Below are positions 49,391-57,726 of a DNA stretch of 64,000 nucleotides, piece after piece; the first letter of the stretch is position 1, and the number at the start of each line of letters is the position of its first letter. This DNA comes from Kribbella sp. NBC_00382. Lineage in GTDB: Bacteria > Actinomycetota > Actinomycetes > Propionibacteriales > Kribbellaceae. The notes under the pieces were generated by a model. It saw only the letters and a program-made list of their open reading frames with translations, was not told the origin of the DNA and did not search any database. Position numbers and translations under genes: made by a program. The stretch lies in the NCBI RefSeq assembly GCF_036067295.1, contig NZ_CP107954.1, positions 1 through 64,000 on the forward strand, read 5' to 3'.

Positions 49391-49622
49391 CAATTCCCAG
49401 ATCGACGGCTCCGCAACCCCGTTGCCGGGAACACGAGCCGTACAATTCGCCGAGCTTCGTCCGGCCGGAGCCTTGGAACCTCGACGTGACCGGGACCCGC
49501 CGACTCTTCGTCGACTGGGTGGGAGGTGGCCCTCCGCTTAGACCTGAACCTCTGGCGTCCTCTGAGTATTCCGCTCAGGGGTCACCGTCGGACCGGGTCG
49601 GTCGCCATGTAAGAGTAACAGC

Positions 49623-50072
49623 ATGAGCGACCAAGTCTCCACTCCGCCTGACGCCACCCCTGTACCGCCCGCTGAAGAGCACTCTTCGGTGGACCCGTTG
49701 TCGACGGTATCGCGGGACATCGCCGAGGTACCGAGCGTGGAGATCATCTCGACCGCAGCGCTGCACCTGATGAGTGCGGCCGCGGTCCACCTCGGCCTGG
49801 CCGAGGACCTGCCCGAGCACCGCGACCTCGACGAGGCCCGCTCGCTGATCGACTCGCTGGCCGGCCTCCTCGACGCCGCCGCGCCGTCGCTGGGCCACCA
49901 CCACGCCGCTCCCCTGCGCGACGGTCTCCGCTCGCTGCAACTGGCCTTCCAGGAAGCCTCGACCATCCCCGACGAGCCCGGCGCAGGCCCCGGCGAGAAG
50001 TACACCGGCGCGGTCCACCCAGCCGCCGCCTCCCGCCCGCAGTACACGCGCCCGCTCCCAGTCGCCGAATAG
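49623..50072 (+). CDS. DUF1844 family protein
   Basis: A 149-residue soluble protein. The central helical part (about 33-105: STAALHLMSAAAVHLGL and LDEARSLIDSLAGLLDAAAPSL) matches the DUF1844 family, commonly found next to infC in actinobacteria. The termini are Pro-rich and disordered. The function is unknown. It is divergent from infC. Confidence 0.85.
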   Translation: MSDQVSTPPDATPVPPAEEHSSVDPLSTVSRDIAEVPSVEIISTAALHLMSAAAVHLGLAEDLPEHRDLDEARSLIDSLAGLLDAAAPSLGHHHAAPLRDGLRSLQLAFQEASTIPDEPGAGPGEKYTGAVHPAAASRPQYTRPLPVAE

Positions 50073-50129
50073 CCAGTACTACGCCCCCGCACCCTGGGCG
50101 GAATCGCGCGAAAGCGTCCGCAGTACCGC

Positions 50130-51278
50130 CTACTGCGGGCCCATCTGGGCGAAGAAGTCCAGCATGCCCTGAGGGCTGTCCGGTGCGAAGGAGATCACGA
50201 GGTTGTTGGCGGAGTCCTGGGCCGCCGACTCGCTCCGCGGGAACAGATCGGCCTCGTACTCCCCCAGCGCCGTCTCGCGATCGGCGTTGCGCGCGATCGC
50301 CTCGGCCAGCTCCGCACCGTCGAGCATCGCCAGGTTGGCGCCCTCACCGGCGAACGGCGACATCAGGTGAGCCGCGTCGCCGAGCAGGGTGACTCCCGGG
50401 ACGCGCTCCCAGCGATGACCGACCGGCAAGGCGTGGATGGGCCTGCCGACCATCGGGGTGTCCGCCTCGGTGAACAGAGCGCGCAGGTCGTCGCTCCAGC
50501 CTTCGAACGCCTCCAGCAGCGTGGTCGTCACCTTCTCGGTGTCCGCGAAGTCGATCGAGGTCGACCAGTCGGCGGGCACCATCAAGGCGGTGTAGAAGTG
50601 CAGGGAACCGTCCGTCTCGCGGTGAGCGAGGAAGCCGCGGCTGTCGCCGAGCGCCATCATCATGCCCGCGCCGACCAGCCCGGCGGCCACCGGATGACGG
50701 GCGTCGGCCTCCTCGAGGCTGAACTCGACGAAGGACAGCCCGGTGTACTCCGGCTTGGCATCCGACACCAGCGGCCGCACTCGCGACCAAGCGCCGTCAG
50801 CGCCGATCAGCAGGTCCGCGGTGAAGCTGTTGCCATCGGCAAGCGTCACCTCGTGCCGTCCATCGCCGAGCGACCGCGCACCCGTCACCTTCGCGCCCCA
50901 ATGCACGGTGTCAGCAGGAAGGGAGTAGAGCAGCAGGTCGCGCAGGTCGTGCCGGTTGATCTCAGGACGATCGCCCTCGTCGCCCTCGTCTGCGTCATCG
51001 TCTTCGGCGTGCCGCACGGTGCCGTGGCTGTCGAGGATGCGCATCGCCTGCCCGCCCTGGTGGACGAGTTTGCGGAACTCGTCGTACAGGCCGGCCGCGC
51101 GCAGTGCCGCCTGGCCGGACTCGGCGTGCATGTCGAGCATGCCGCCCTGGCCGCGGGCATCGGCTGAGGCGTCGAGATCGAAGACAGCGGACTCGATGCC
51201 GTTGACGTGCAGGACCCTGGCGAGCGTCAGGCCGCCGAGTCCCGCACCGATGATCGCAATCGGGTAATGAGTGTTCAT
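50130..51278 (-). CDS. FAD-dependent monooxygenase, TetX-like
   Basis: A 382-residue class A flavoprotein monooxygenase. It has the FAD-binding GAGLGGLTLA (11-20), EINRHDLRDLLL (about 106-117, very like the TetX ENR-type segment), the DG-type LIGADGAWSRVR motif, and the second FAD motif LLGDAAHLMSPFAGEGANLAMLDG. Overall it resembles tetracycline-inactivating TetX, but the substrate cannot be inferred. Its ATG overlaps the stop of the upstream TetR gene, forming a regulator-enzyme operon. Confidence 0.88.
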   Translation of the reverse strand: MNTHYPIAIIGAGLGGLTLARVLHVNGIESAVFDLDASADARGQGGMLDMHAESGQAALRAAGLYDEFRKLVHQGGQAMRILDSHGTVRHAEDDDADEGDEGDRPEINRHDLRDLLLYSLPADTVHWGAKVTGARSLGDGRHEVTLADGNSFTADLLIGADGAWSRVRPLVSDAKPEYTGLSFVEFSLEEADARHPVAAGLVGAGMMMALGDSRGFLAHRETDGSLHFYTALMVPADWSTSIDFADTEKVTTTLLEAFEGWSDDLRALFTEADTPMVGRPIHALPVGHRWERVPGVTLLGDAAHLMSPFAGEGANLAMLDGAELAEAIARNADRETALGEYEADLFPRSESAAQDSANNLVISFAPDSPQGMLDFFAQMGPQ

Positions 51279-51964
51279 GAGAGTTCTCCTTCGGGTCGCG
51301 GGGTACTCAGCACCCCGTTGATCAGTACGCGGAATCCCCAGCGCAGCCGCGCCTCACCCGGCCCGCTCAACAAGTCATCTCCATGGGCCGCCAACTGCGG
51401 CCTGTTCTCGGACGCCTGCAGCGCCCGCACCAGTGGCCCGGCGTCGGCCTCAGGGGTGGCCTGACGCGGATCGGTCGGTGCATGCTCGGCAGCCGACGAG
51501 GTCGCGAAGTGCAGCAGGATGTCCACACCCCAGGACGCCTGCTTCGCGGGTACACCGCCCTCTGCGAGCAGTGCGAGTACCCCCTCGAGCAGATCGAGGT
51601 AGTACTCACCTGCTGGCCGCGCCACCAACGCTGCCTGCGCCAGCCCCGGGTACTCGAAGAGCACGCCTGCGTACGACTTCAGCACCTGCTCCAACCGCTC
51701 CCGCCAGTCCCCCGCGGCCGTCACCGGCCCCAGATCGACAGCACCGAGCAGTTCATCCAGTACTGCGGCATGCAACGCCGCCGTATTGCGTACGTACACG
51801 TAAAGCGACGCAGCCCCCGTGTCGAGCTCCTGCGCCAACCGCCGCATCGTCACCCGCCCGAGCCCCTCGGCCCGGACCAGCTCCACAGCCGTGGCCACGA
51901 TCCCGTCCCGCGTCAACGCCGGCTTGGCGGGTCGCTCGCGCCGGCTCCTCGTCTCGTCGCTCAT
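51275..51964 (-). CDS. TetR-family regulator with tetracycline-repressor-like C-terminal domain
   Basis: A 229-residue regulator. The helix-turn-helix lies at about 18-62 (LTRDGIVATAVELVRAEGLGRVTMRRLAQELDTGAASLYVYVRN), and a TetR_C-type ligand domain follows. The ATG at 51964 lies 7 nt after a TATGGT -10 candidate, fitting a leaderless start; the ATG at 51976 would fall inside the -10. It is co-transcribed with the TetX-like monooxygenase and is likely autoregulated through the palindromes upstream. Confidence 0.9.
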   Translation of the reverse strand: MSDETRSRRERPAKPALTRDGIVATAVELVRAEGLGRVTMRRLAQELDTGAASLYVYVRNTAALHAAVLDELLGAVDLGPVTAAGDWRERLEQVLKSYAGVLFEYPGLAQAALVARPAGEYYLDLLEGVLALLAEGGVPAKQASWGVDILLHFATSSAAEHAPTDPRQATPEADAGPLVRALQASENRPQLAAHGDDLLSGPGEARLRWGFRVLINGVLSTPRPEGELS

Positions 51965-51979
51965 GTCTCCGACCATACA

Positions 51980-52006
51980 CGAACATGTTCGTTACGAACA
52001 TGTTCG
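51980..52006. promoter_or_regulatory. Two perfect palindromic TetR operators
   Basis: CGAACATGTTCG occurs at 51980-51991 and 51995-52006, each a perfect 12-bp palindrome, with centres 15 bp apart. They occupy the -35/-10 spacer of the tetR-tetX promoter, so a bound repressor would block RNA polymerase. Confidence 0.8.
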
Positions 52007-52022
52007 CCCCATCACAAGAGCA

Positions 52023-52059
52023 AAGCCCGCGCCGAGGAAAGGAGGCTCGGCGCGGGCTT
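52023..52059 (-). terminator. Terminator of the GH18 operon
   Basis: A 14-bp perfect stem (AAGCCCGCGCCGAG / CTCGGCGCGGGCTT) with a 9-nt loop, followed on the minus strand by TTGCTCTTG. It lies 14 bp after the GH18 stop. Confidence 0.8.
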
Positions 52060-52072
52060 GCTGGTCCCTAGC

Positions 52073-53419
52073 TCAGGCGAAGACCTTCACTTCGTAGATG
52101 CGGGCGGCGGGGTCGGTGCCCTGAGTGGGAGTGGTGATGTTGAGGCGGACATAGCGGGCGCTCACCCCGGCGACGGAGTGCGTGGTGACCGCCGCCGTGT
52201 TGTTGGTGACGGTGGCTCGCGTGGTCCAGGTGGTGCCGTTGGTGGAGGTCTGCACGGTGAAGGCGCGAGTGTTGTACGACGCGGACTCGCCCCCGGCCGA
52301 CGCATGCGAGATCTCGACGGAGCCGAGCGCTTGGGAAGTACCGAGATCGACCTGCAGGTACTTGGTGGCGGCCAGCGAGCAGAACTTGTCCGAGTTGCCG
52401 CCGGAAACGCTGCCGTTGAAGGCCTTGGCCGGGCCTTCGGTGGAGGCGCAGGAAGCCGACCCGGTGGCCGGTTTGTTGAGCGCCAGGTTCGCCGGACCGC
52501 CGGTACCGCCCGACATCGCCGAGGTCATCTCGCGCGCCCACTGCCACGGCGCCGCGGTACCGCCCGGGTCAGAGTTGAAGTACTCCCACCCGTCGACGCC
52601 GCCGAAGGTCGGGTACTTCACGACGAGCGCCGCAAGGGTGCTCTTCAGCGTCGGCAACGCGACGTACCCGCCGCAGTTGGCCGAGTTCGTCACCACGCCC
52701 GCGACCACCTTCGACGCCGGGATCAGCCCGCGGTTGATGATGTTGTCGTAGCCGGTGGTGTTCGCCATCGAGCCCCAGCCGCAGTAGAACTGGGCGTTGT
52801 ACCAGTCGATCTTGGTGCCACGATCGCGTTCCAGCGTCTCGTAGTTGAAGCCGGACAGGTTGCCGCCGCCGGTCAGCGCGGGAGCGACCGGCGCGAGCGT
52901 GATGATGAAGCCGGTGCCGAAGTCCGTGGTCAGCTGGTCGATCAGCCGGTTGATGCCGGCCTGCGACATGCTCTCCTCGACGTCCAGGTCGAGCCCGTCC
53001 AGCCCGTACGTCGTGACCAGGTTCTTCAGTCGCGGGTAGTACGTGGTGAAGTCGGTGTCGAGCCGCTGGAAGCTGCCCTGCGCCGCGCCGCCGACGAAGG
53101 CCGACACCTTGACGCCGGCCGCCTGCATCGCGTGCAGGTCGGCCCACATCTGGGTGAACTTCGCGGCGTCCGGCAGATCGTCGTTGAGGTGCACGACATC
53201 CGGGTCGAGGTGGATCGCGCCGACCAGTACGTTCGTGACGCCGGTGTTGTTGTCGGTCAGCGCCTTCGGCGAGACGTAGGCGCCGTTGACGTACTGGGTC
53301 TGGTAGTACACGACGACCCGCTTGCTGTCGGCCGTCGTACTGGCTCGAGCCGTGCCGACCGGTAGCAGCGCGGCGCCGAGTACGGCGGCGGCTGCGAAGG
53401 TCATTGCCTTGCGCAACAT
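52073..53419 (-). CDS. Secreted GH18 glycosidase with F5/8-type carbohydrate-binding domain
   Basis: A 448-residue exported enzyme. Signal peptide 1-27; GH18 barrel about 33-300 with the catalytic motif DGLDLDVE (141-148, acid E148) and SAFVGG; then a discoidin/F5-8 type C (CBM32-like) domain from about residue 312 (NLALNKPATGSASC) to the end. The small barrel resembles endo-beta-N-acetylglucosaminidases rather than processive chitinases, so glycan release is an alternative to chitin cleavage. The ATG at 53419 has AAGGAG 7 nt upstream. It is last in an ABC-importer operon that may take up its products. Confidence 0.88.
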   Translation of the reverse strand: MLRKAMTFAAAAVLGAALLPVGTARASTTADSKRVVVYYQTQYVNGAYVSPKALTDNNTGVTNVLVGAIHLDPDVVHLNDDLPDAAKFTQMWADLHAMQAAGVKVSAFVGGAAQGSFQRLDTDFTTYYPRLKNLVTTYGLDGLDLDVEESMSQAGINRLIDQLTTDFGTGFIITLAPVAPALTGGGNLSGFNYETLERDRGTKIDWYNAQFYCGWGSMANTTGYDNIINRGLIPASKVVAGVVTNSANCGGYVALPTLKSTLAALVVKYPTFGGVDGWEYFNSDPGGTAAPWQWAREMTSAMSGGTGGPANLALNKPATGSASCASTEGPAKAFNGSVSGGNSDKFCSLAATKYLQVDLGTSQALGSVEISHASAGGESASYNTRAFTVQTSTNGTTWTTRATVTNNTAAVTTHSVAGVSARYVRLNITTPTQGTDPAARIYEVKVFA

Positions 53420-53458
53420 TTTGAGCTCCTTGCAATGGGCGGATTGCAAACAGTGGAA

Positions 53459-54379
53459 CTAACCCTTCACGGCGCCCTCCTCGACGCCCTTGAAGAAGAA
53501 GCGCTGCAGGGTCGCGAACACGATCACGATCGGGATGAACGCGATCATCGTGCCCGCGGCGATCAGCCGGGGGTTGTTGCTGAAGGTGCCGGACAGGTAC
53601 TGCAGCCCGACGGTCAGCGTGTACTTGTCCGGATCGGTCAGCACGATCAGCGGCCAGAGGAAGTCGTCCCAGGCGCCGATGAAGGAGAAGATCGCCACCA
53701 CACTGAGGGTTCCGCGGACACTCGGCAGCGCGATGTAGACGAACCGCTGCCAGACGTTCGCGCCGTCCACCACCGCTGCCTGGTCGACCTCGAGCGGCAA
53801 CGACCGGAAGGCGTTGTACATCAGCAGCACGTTGAGCGCGCCGATCATGCCCGGCAGCGCCACCCCGAACAGGGTGTTCGCCAGTCCGAGCTCCCGCACG
53901 GTGACGTACTGCGAAATGATCGTCACCTCGCCGGGCAGTACCAGCGTCGCCAGGAACAGGCCGAGCACGATCTTGCGGAACCGGAACTCCAGCCGGGACA
54001 ACGCGAAGCCGGCCAGCGACGACCCGACGATGTTGCCGCCGATCACCAGGACCGCGACCTCGATCGAGTTCCGCATGTAGTTCCACACCGGGATGGTGTC
54101 GGCGACCTCGCCGTAGTGCGACAGGGTCGGCTGGGACGGCAGCAGCCGCGGGATCCGGGTGTAGATGTCCTCCCCCGACCCCTTCAGCGAGGTCGACAAC
54201 TGCCACAGGAACGGACCGATCGTGATGATCAGCACGAACACCAGCAGCAGGTACCGAACGACCTTCTCGGTCGGCGACAACGAGTTGAAGCTGAAGGTCC
54301 CCCGCTTCCACTTCCGCGGCGGAGTACCGGAAGCATCCGGCAGTGCGACCGGCCGTACCGGGTCTGTCACCGTGCTCAT
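53459..54379 (-). CDS. ABC sugar transporter permease (MalG type)
   Basis: A 306-residue permease with a cytoplasmic N-terminal extension of about 40 residues and six membrane helices. The EAA-type loop reads DQAAVVDGANVWQRFVYIALP, with Gln in place of the usual Ala. It ends 39 bp before the GH18 gene start and overlaps the upstream permease by 4 bp. Confidence 0.93.
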   Translation of the reverse strand: MSTVTDPVRPVALPDASGTPPRKWKRGTFSFNSLSPTEKVVRYLLLVFVLIITIGPFLWQLSTSLKGSGEDIYTRIPRLLPSQPTLSHYGEVADTIPVWNYMRNSIEVAVLVIGGNIVGSSLAGFALSRLEFRFRKIVLGLFLATLVLPGEVTIISQYVTVRELGLANTLFGVALPGMIGALNVLLMYNAFRSLPLEVDQAAVVDGANVWQRFVYIALPSVRGTLSVVAIFSFIGAWDDFLWPLIVLTDPDKYTLTVGLQYLSGTFSNNPRLIAAGTMIAFIPIVIVFATLQRFFFKGVEEGAVKG

Positions 54380-55254
54380 GCGTCCGCCGCCTTCCTGTTC
54401 ATCCGGGCCAACACCAGCATCGGTACGACGGTGACGAAGAACAGCACGATCGACAGCGCCGACGCATAGCCGAGGTTGCCTTCGAAGCCCTGGCTGTACT
54501 GCTGGATCAGCATCACCACCGAGTTGTCCCGGCCACCGGGACCACCCTTGCCGCCACTCAGGATGAACAGCTCGGAGAAGACCCGCAGGGCCGACACCGA
54601 GATCAGGATCGAGATCAGCACCATCGTTCCCCTGACTCCGGGGATCGTCACGTTGAGGAAGCGGCGGAAGGCCGACGCACCGTCGACCGCGGCGGCTTCG
54701 TGCAGCTCACGGCCGACGTTCCCGAGGGCGGCCAGGTAGATGATCATGTAGTACCCGAGCCCCTTCCAGATCGTCAGACTGATTGCGCTGAGCAACAAAA
54801 GCCATTGGTCGCTGAGGAACGGCAGCGGCCCGGAGATCACGCCGAGCTTCTCGGCCAGGCCGTTCACCAGGCCGCGATCGTCCAGGATCCACTGCCAGAT
54901 CAGCGCCACCACCACCGCGGAGGCGACCACCGGGGTGTAGAAGGCGGTCCGGAAGAAGGTGATCCCGGGCAGCTTCTTCTCCACCAGCACGGCGAGCAGC
55001 AGCGGCAGGATGGTCAGGAACGGCAGGCAGACCACCATGTAGATGACGCTGTTCAGCAGCGCCCAGCGCAACTGCTCGTCGTGCAGCAGGGCCTCGAAGT
55101 TCTTCAGCCCGACGAAGGTGCCGCCGCCGATCGGCTTGGCGTTGGTGAACGACAAGATGACGGTGTTGATCGACGGCCAGAGGTTGAACACCAGCAACCA
55201 GGCGAGTGCCGGGATCACCAGCACCCACGGCGTGAACCAGCGGTGGTAGCGCAT
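54376..55254 (-). CDS. ABC sugar transporter permease (MalF type)
   Basis: A 292-residue permease with six helices. The first segment, WVLVIPALAWLLVFNLWPSI, and the EAA loop EAAAVDGASAFRRFLNVTIP are typical. It starts 3 bp after the stop of the binding-protein gene, indicating tight coupling. No ATPase gene is present in the cluster. Confidence 0.93.
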   Translation of the reverse strand: MRYHRWFTPWVLVIPALAWLLVFNLWPSINTVILSFTNAKPIGGGTFVGLKNFEALLHDEQLRWALLNSVIYMVVCLPFLTILPLLLAVLVEKKLPGITFFRTAFYTPVVASAVVVALIWQWILDDRGLVNGLAEKLGVISGPLPFLSDQWLLLLSAISLTIWKGLGYYMIIYLAALGNVGRELHEAAAVDGASAFRRFLNVTIPGVRGTMVLISILISVSALRVFSELFILSGGKGGPGGRDNSVVMLIQQYSQGFEGNLGYASALSIVLFFVTVVPMLVLARMNRKAADA

Positions 55255-55257
55255 CGA

Positions 55258-56550
55258 TCAGGAGGCGAGCAGCTGGTTGGCCTTGGCCACCGCAGCGTCG
55301 AGGGCCTGCTGGGACGTCACCTTGCCGGAGATCGCCAGCGAGATCTGCTGGTTGATGAAGTCGTTGGTCGCCCCGCTGATCACGGCCGGCTGCAGCGCCT
55401 TGGCCTTGGCCAGCGACTCGAACGCGAGCACCTTGGCGTCCGATTCCGGCGTACCGTCCGACTTGGAGAAGTACGGGTCGTTGGCCGAGGCCTTGGTGGA
55501 CGGGAAGATGTTGACGATCTTCGCGAACGCGGCCTGGTTCTCGGCGTTGGTGACGAACCGGGCCAGCGCGATCGCGGCCGCCTGGTTCTTGGTCTTGGCC
55601 GAGACGGACAGGCCCTGGACGTACAGCGGCGGGGTGTCCAGCGCCGGCGACGCGACGATCTTGCCCTTCAGCGACGGGTTGTCCTTCTGCATGTCGACGA
55701 TCGCGTTGCCGCCGCCGGTGGTCCAGGCGACCTTGTTCTGGGTGAAGAGCTTGGAGTTGCCCAGGTACTCCTGGGTCAGGATGTCGCGCGGCAGGTAGCC
55801 GGCCTTGTAGGCGGCGGCGTACTTGTCCAGCAGCGCGACGGCCTCCGGGGTGTTGAAGGTGAACTTCTTGCCGTCGTCCGACAGCACCTTGACGCCGGCG
55901 TTGGTGAAGTCGCCGATGCCGGGCAGCCGGCTCATCATGTACTCCTTGCCGCCCGACTTGTCGTGCATCACCTTGGCCGCGGCGAGCAGTTCGTCGAAGG
56001 TCTTCGGCGGGTTCTTCGCGTCCAGCCCGACGGCCGCGAACTTGGTCGCGTTCCAGTAGTCGATGTCGGTGTTCAGGTACCACGGGTAGCCGAAGGTGCC
56101 GGTCTGGCCCTGGTACTGGTACGCCTGCACGCCGCCCTCGACGTACTCCTCGTTGATCTTCGGGTCCGCCGCACCGACGTCGAGCAGCATGTTCTGCTTG
56201 GCCAGCGGCAGCGCGAAGTCCGGCGGCAGGTTGACGACGTCCGGCAGATCGCCGGCCGAGGCCTGGCTGAGCACCTTCTTGTCGTAGCCGTCACCCGGCT
56301 GGTCCAGCCAGGTCACCTTGGTGCCCGGGTACTTCGCCTCGAAGGCCTTGATCACGCCCTCGACGTACGAGGTGAACTTCGGCTTGAGGGCCCAGGTCTG
56401 GAAGCTGACGGCACCCGTCACCTGGGCGTTCGCGTCAACGGTCGGCTTGCTGCCGGACGACGTGTCGTCGGAGGAACCGAGGCCACAACCAGCAAGAGTG
56501 AGTGCCGCGGCGGCAAGAGCTGCCACTCCGGTCAGACGACGACTACGCAT
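55258..56550 (-). CDS. ABC sugar transporter substrate-binding lipoprotein
   Basis: A 430-residue family 1 solute-binding protein. The lipoprotein signal ends LTLAGC (lipidated C22). The mature lobes include VSFQTWALKPKFTSYVEG and FGYPWYLNTDIDYWNATKF, and an ALARFVTNAENQAAFAK segment in the C-lobe. The ATG has AGGAG 8 nt upstream. It is the first gene of the importer operon and is divergent from the LacI gene, with an operator between them. Confidence 0.93.
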   Translation of the reverse strand: MRSRRLTGVAALAAAALTLAGCGLGSSDDTSSGSKPTVDANAQVTGAVSFQTWALKPKFTSYVEGVIKAFEAKYPGTKVTWLDQPGDGYDKKVLSQASAGDLPDVVNLPPDFALPLAKQNMLLDVGAADPKINEEYVEGGVQAYQYQGQTGTFGYPWYLNTDIDYWNATKFAAVGLDAKNPPKTFDELLAAAKVMHDKSGGKEYMMSRLPGIGDFTNAGVKVLSDDGKKFTFNTPEAVALLDKYAAAYKAGYLPRDILTQEYLGNSKLFTQNKVAWTTGGGNAIVDMQKDNPSLKGKIVASPALDTPPLYVQGLSVSAKTKNQAAAIALARFVTNAENQAAFAKIVNIFPSTKASANDPYFSKSDGTPESDAKVLAFESLAKAKALQPAVISGATNDFINQQISLAISGKVTSQQALDAAVAKANQLLAS

Positions 56551-56566
56551 GGAATTCTCCTGAGGT

Positions 56567-56582
56567 GATAAACCGGTATAGC
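56567..56582. promoter_or_regulatory. LacI operator, copy 1
   Basis: GATAAACCGGTATAGC lies in the divergent region between the binding-protein and lacI genes. It matches the operator at 57702 (GCTAAACCGATTTAGC) at 13 of 16 positions and has a palindromic ACCGGT core, as expected of a LacI-family site. Confidence 0.7.
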
Positions 56583-56661
56583 TCCTGCACTATCCACATC
56601 GTAGAATCCGATGTCAAGGCCTGTATCGATTGACACAGCTACACGTGAGGGAGGGCCTCCG

Positions 56662-57681
56662 ATGGCACGACCGACCATTGCGGACATCGCTGACAAGGCG
56701 GGGGTCTCCAAGGGCGCGGTGTCCTTCGCGCTGAACGGGCGGCCCGGGGTGAGCGACGCGACCCGGGCGAGGATCCTGCAGATCGCCGAGCAGATGAGCT
56801 GGCGGCCGCACAGCGCCGCTCGCGCACTGGGCGCCTCGCGGGTGGACTCCGTCGGGCTGGTGATCGCCCGGCCGGCGCGCACGCTCGGCGTCGAACCGTT
56901 CTTCGCGCACCTGCTCTCCGGCCTGCAATCCGGGCTGTCCACGCACTCGATCTCGCTGCAGCTGCTGATCGTCGAGAACACCGAGGCGGAGATCGAGGTC
57001 TACAAGCGCTGGACCTCCGAACACCGCGTCGACGGCGTGATCCTGGTCGACCTCACCGTCCGTGACCCGCGGATCGACGCTCTCCGCGCGCTCGAACTGC
57101 CTGCAGTGGTGATCGGCGGCCGCGGCGGTAAAGGCGCGCTCGCCTCCGTCTGGGCCGACGACCGCGACGCGATGCTCTCGATCGTCGACTACCTCGCCGC
57201 ACTCGGCCACCGCCGGATCGCCCACGTCGCCGGTACGCCGAACTTCCAGCACACCCAGCGCCGGATCCGTGCCGTCCGTGACGCCGCACCACGCCTCGGC
57301 CTGATCGATGCGCCGTCGCTGACCACCGACTTCAGCGACGCCGAAGGCGCTGCCACCACCCGCAAACTGCTCTCCCAGGCGGACCGCCCGACCGCGATCG
57401 TCTACGACAGCGACGTGATGGCCGTGGCCGGCCTGGGCGTCGCGATGGAGATGGGCGTCTCGGTCCCCGGCGACCTCTCGATCGTCGCCTTCGACGACTC
57501 GATCCTCACCCAGTTGATGCATCCCGCCCTCACGGCCCTGTCCCGCGACACCTTCGAGTTCGGCCGCCAGGCTGCCGAGGTGTTACTCGAAGTGATCGCC
57601 CATCCCGAGAACGTGATCAACCTGCGCACCGCCGATCCGGTCCTCACCGTCCGCGAGTCGACTGCCCCGCCCAGCTCCTGA
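56662..57681 (+). CDS. LacI-family transcriptional regulator (GH18 island)
   Basis: A 339-residue regulator. The helix-turn-helix starts at PTIADIADKAGVSKGAVSFALNGRPGVSD (3-31), the hinge is SAARALGASRVDSVGLV, and the sensor domain ends near LSIVAFDDSILTQLMHPALTAL. The ATG at 56662 has GAGGGAGG 7 nt upstream; an earlier in-frame start at 56611 is not needed for homology. Two identical-type operators place the importer operon and the downstream hydrolase under its control. Confidence 0.93.
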   Translation: MARPTIADIADKAGVSKGAVSFALNGRPGVSDATRARILQIAEQMSWRPHSAARALGASRVDSVGLVIARPARTLGVEPFFAHLLSGLQSGLSTHSISLQLLIVENTEAEIEVYKRWTSEHRVDGVILVDLTVRDPRIDALRALELPAVVIGGRGGKGALASVWADDRDAMLSIVDYLAALGHRRIAHVAGTPNFQHTQRRIRAVRDAAPRLGLIDAPSLTTDFSDAEGAATTRKLLSQADRPTAIVYDSDVMAVAGLGVAMEMGVSVPGDLSIVAFDDSILTQLMHPALTALSRDTFEFGRQAAEVLLEVIAHPENVINLRTADPVLTVRESTAPPSS

Positions 57682-57701
57682 GCAGGCGGCTGGCGGTTTT
57701 T

Positions 57702-57717
57702 GCTAAACCGATTTAGC
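57702..57717 (+). promoter_or_regulatory. LacI operator, copy 2, over the hydrolase promoter
   Basis: GCTAAACCGATTTAGC is a near-perfect palindrome (7 of 8 half-site positions). Its right half overlaps the -10 candidate TAGCAT (57714-57719), which lies 7 nt before the hydrolase ATG. This gives a leaderless promoter directly covered by the operator. Confidence 0.75.
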
Positions 57718-57726
57718 ATCCTTCTC

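Noticed and set aside
56707-57522. Long minus-strand frame opposite the second LacI gene
   Set aside because: No motif or ribosome site; it is a shadow of a clear LacI-family gene.
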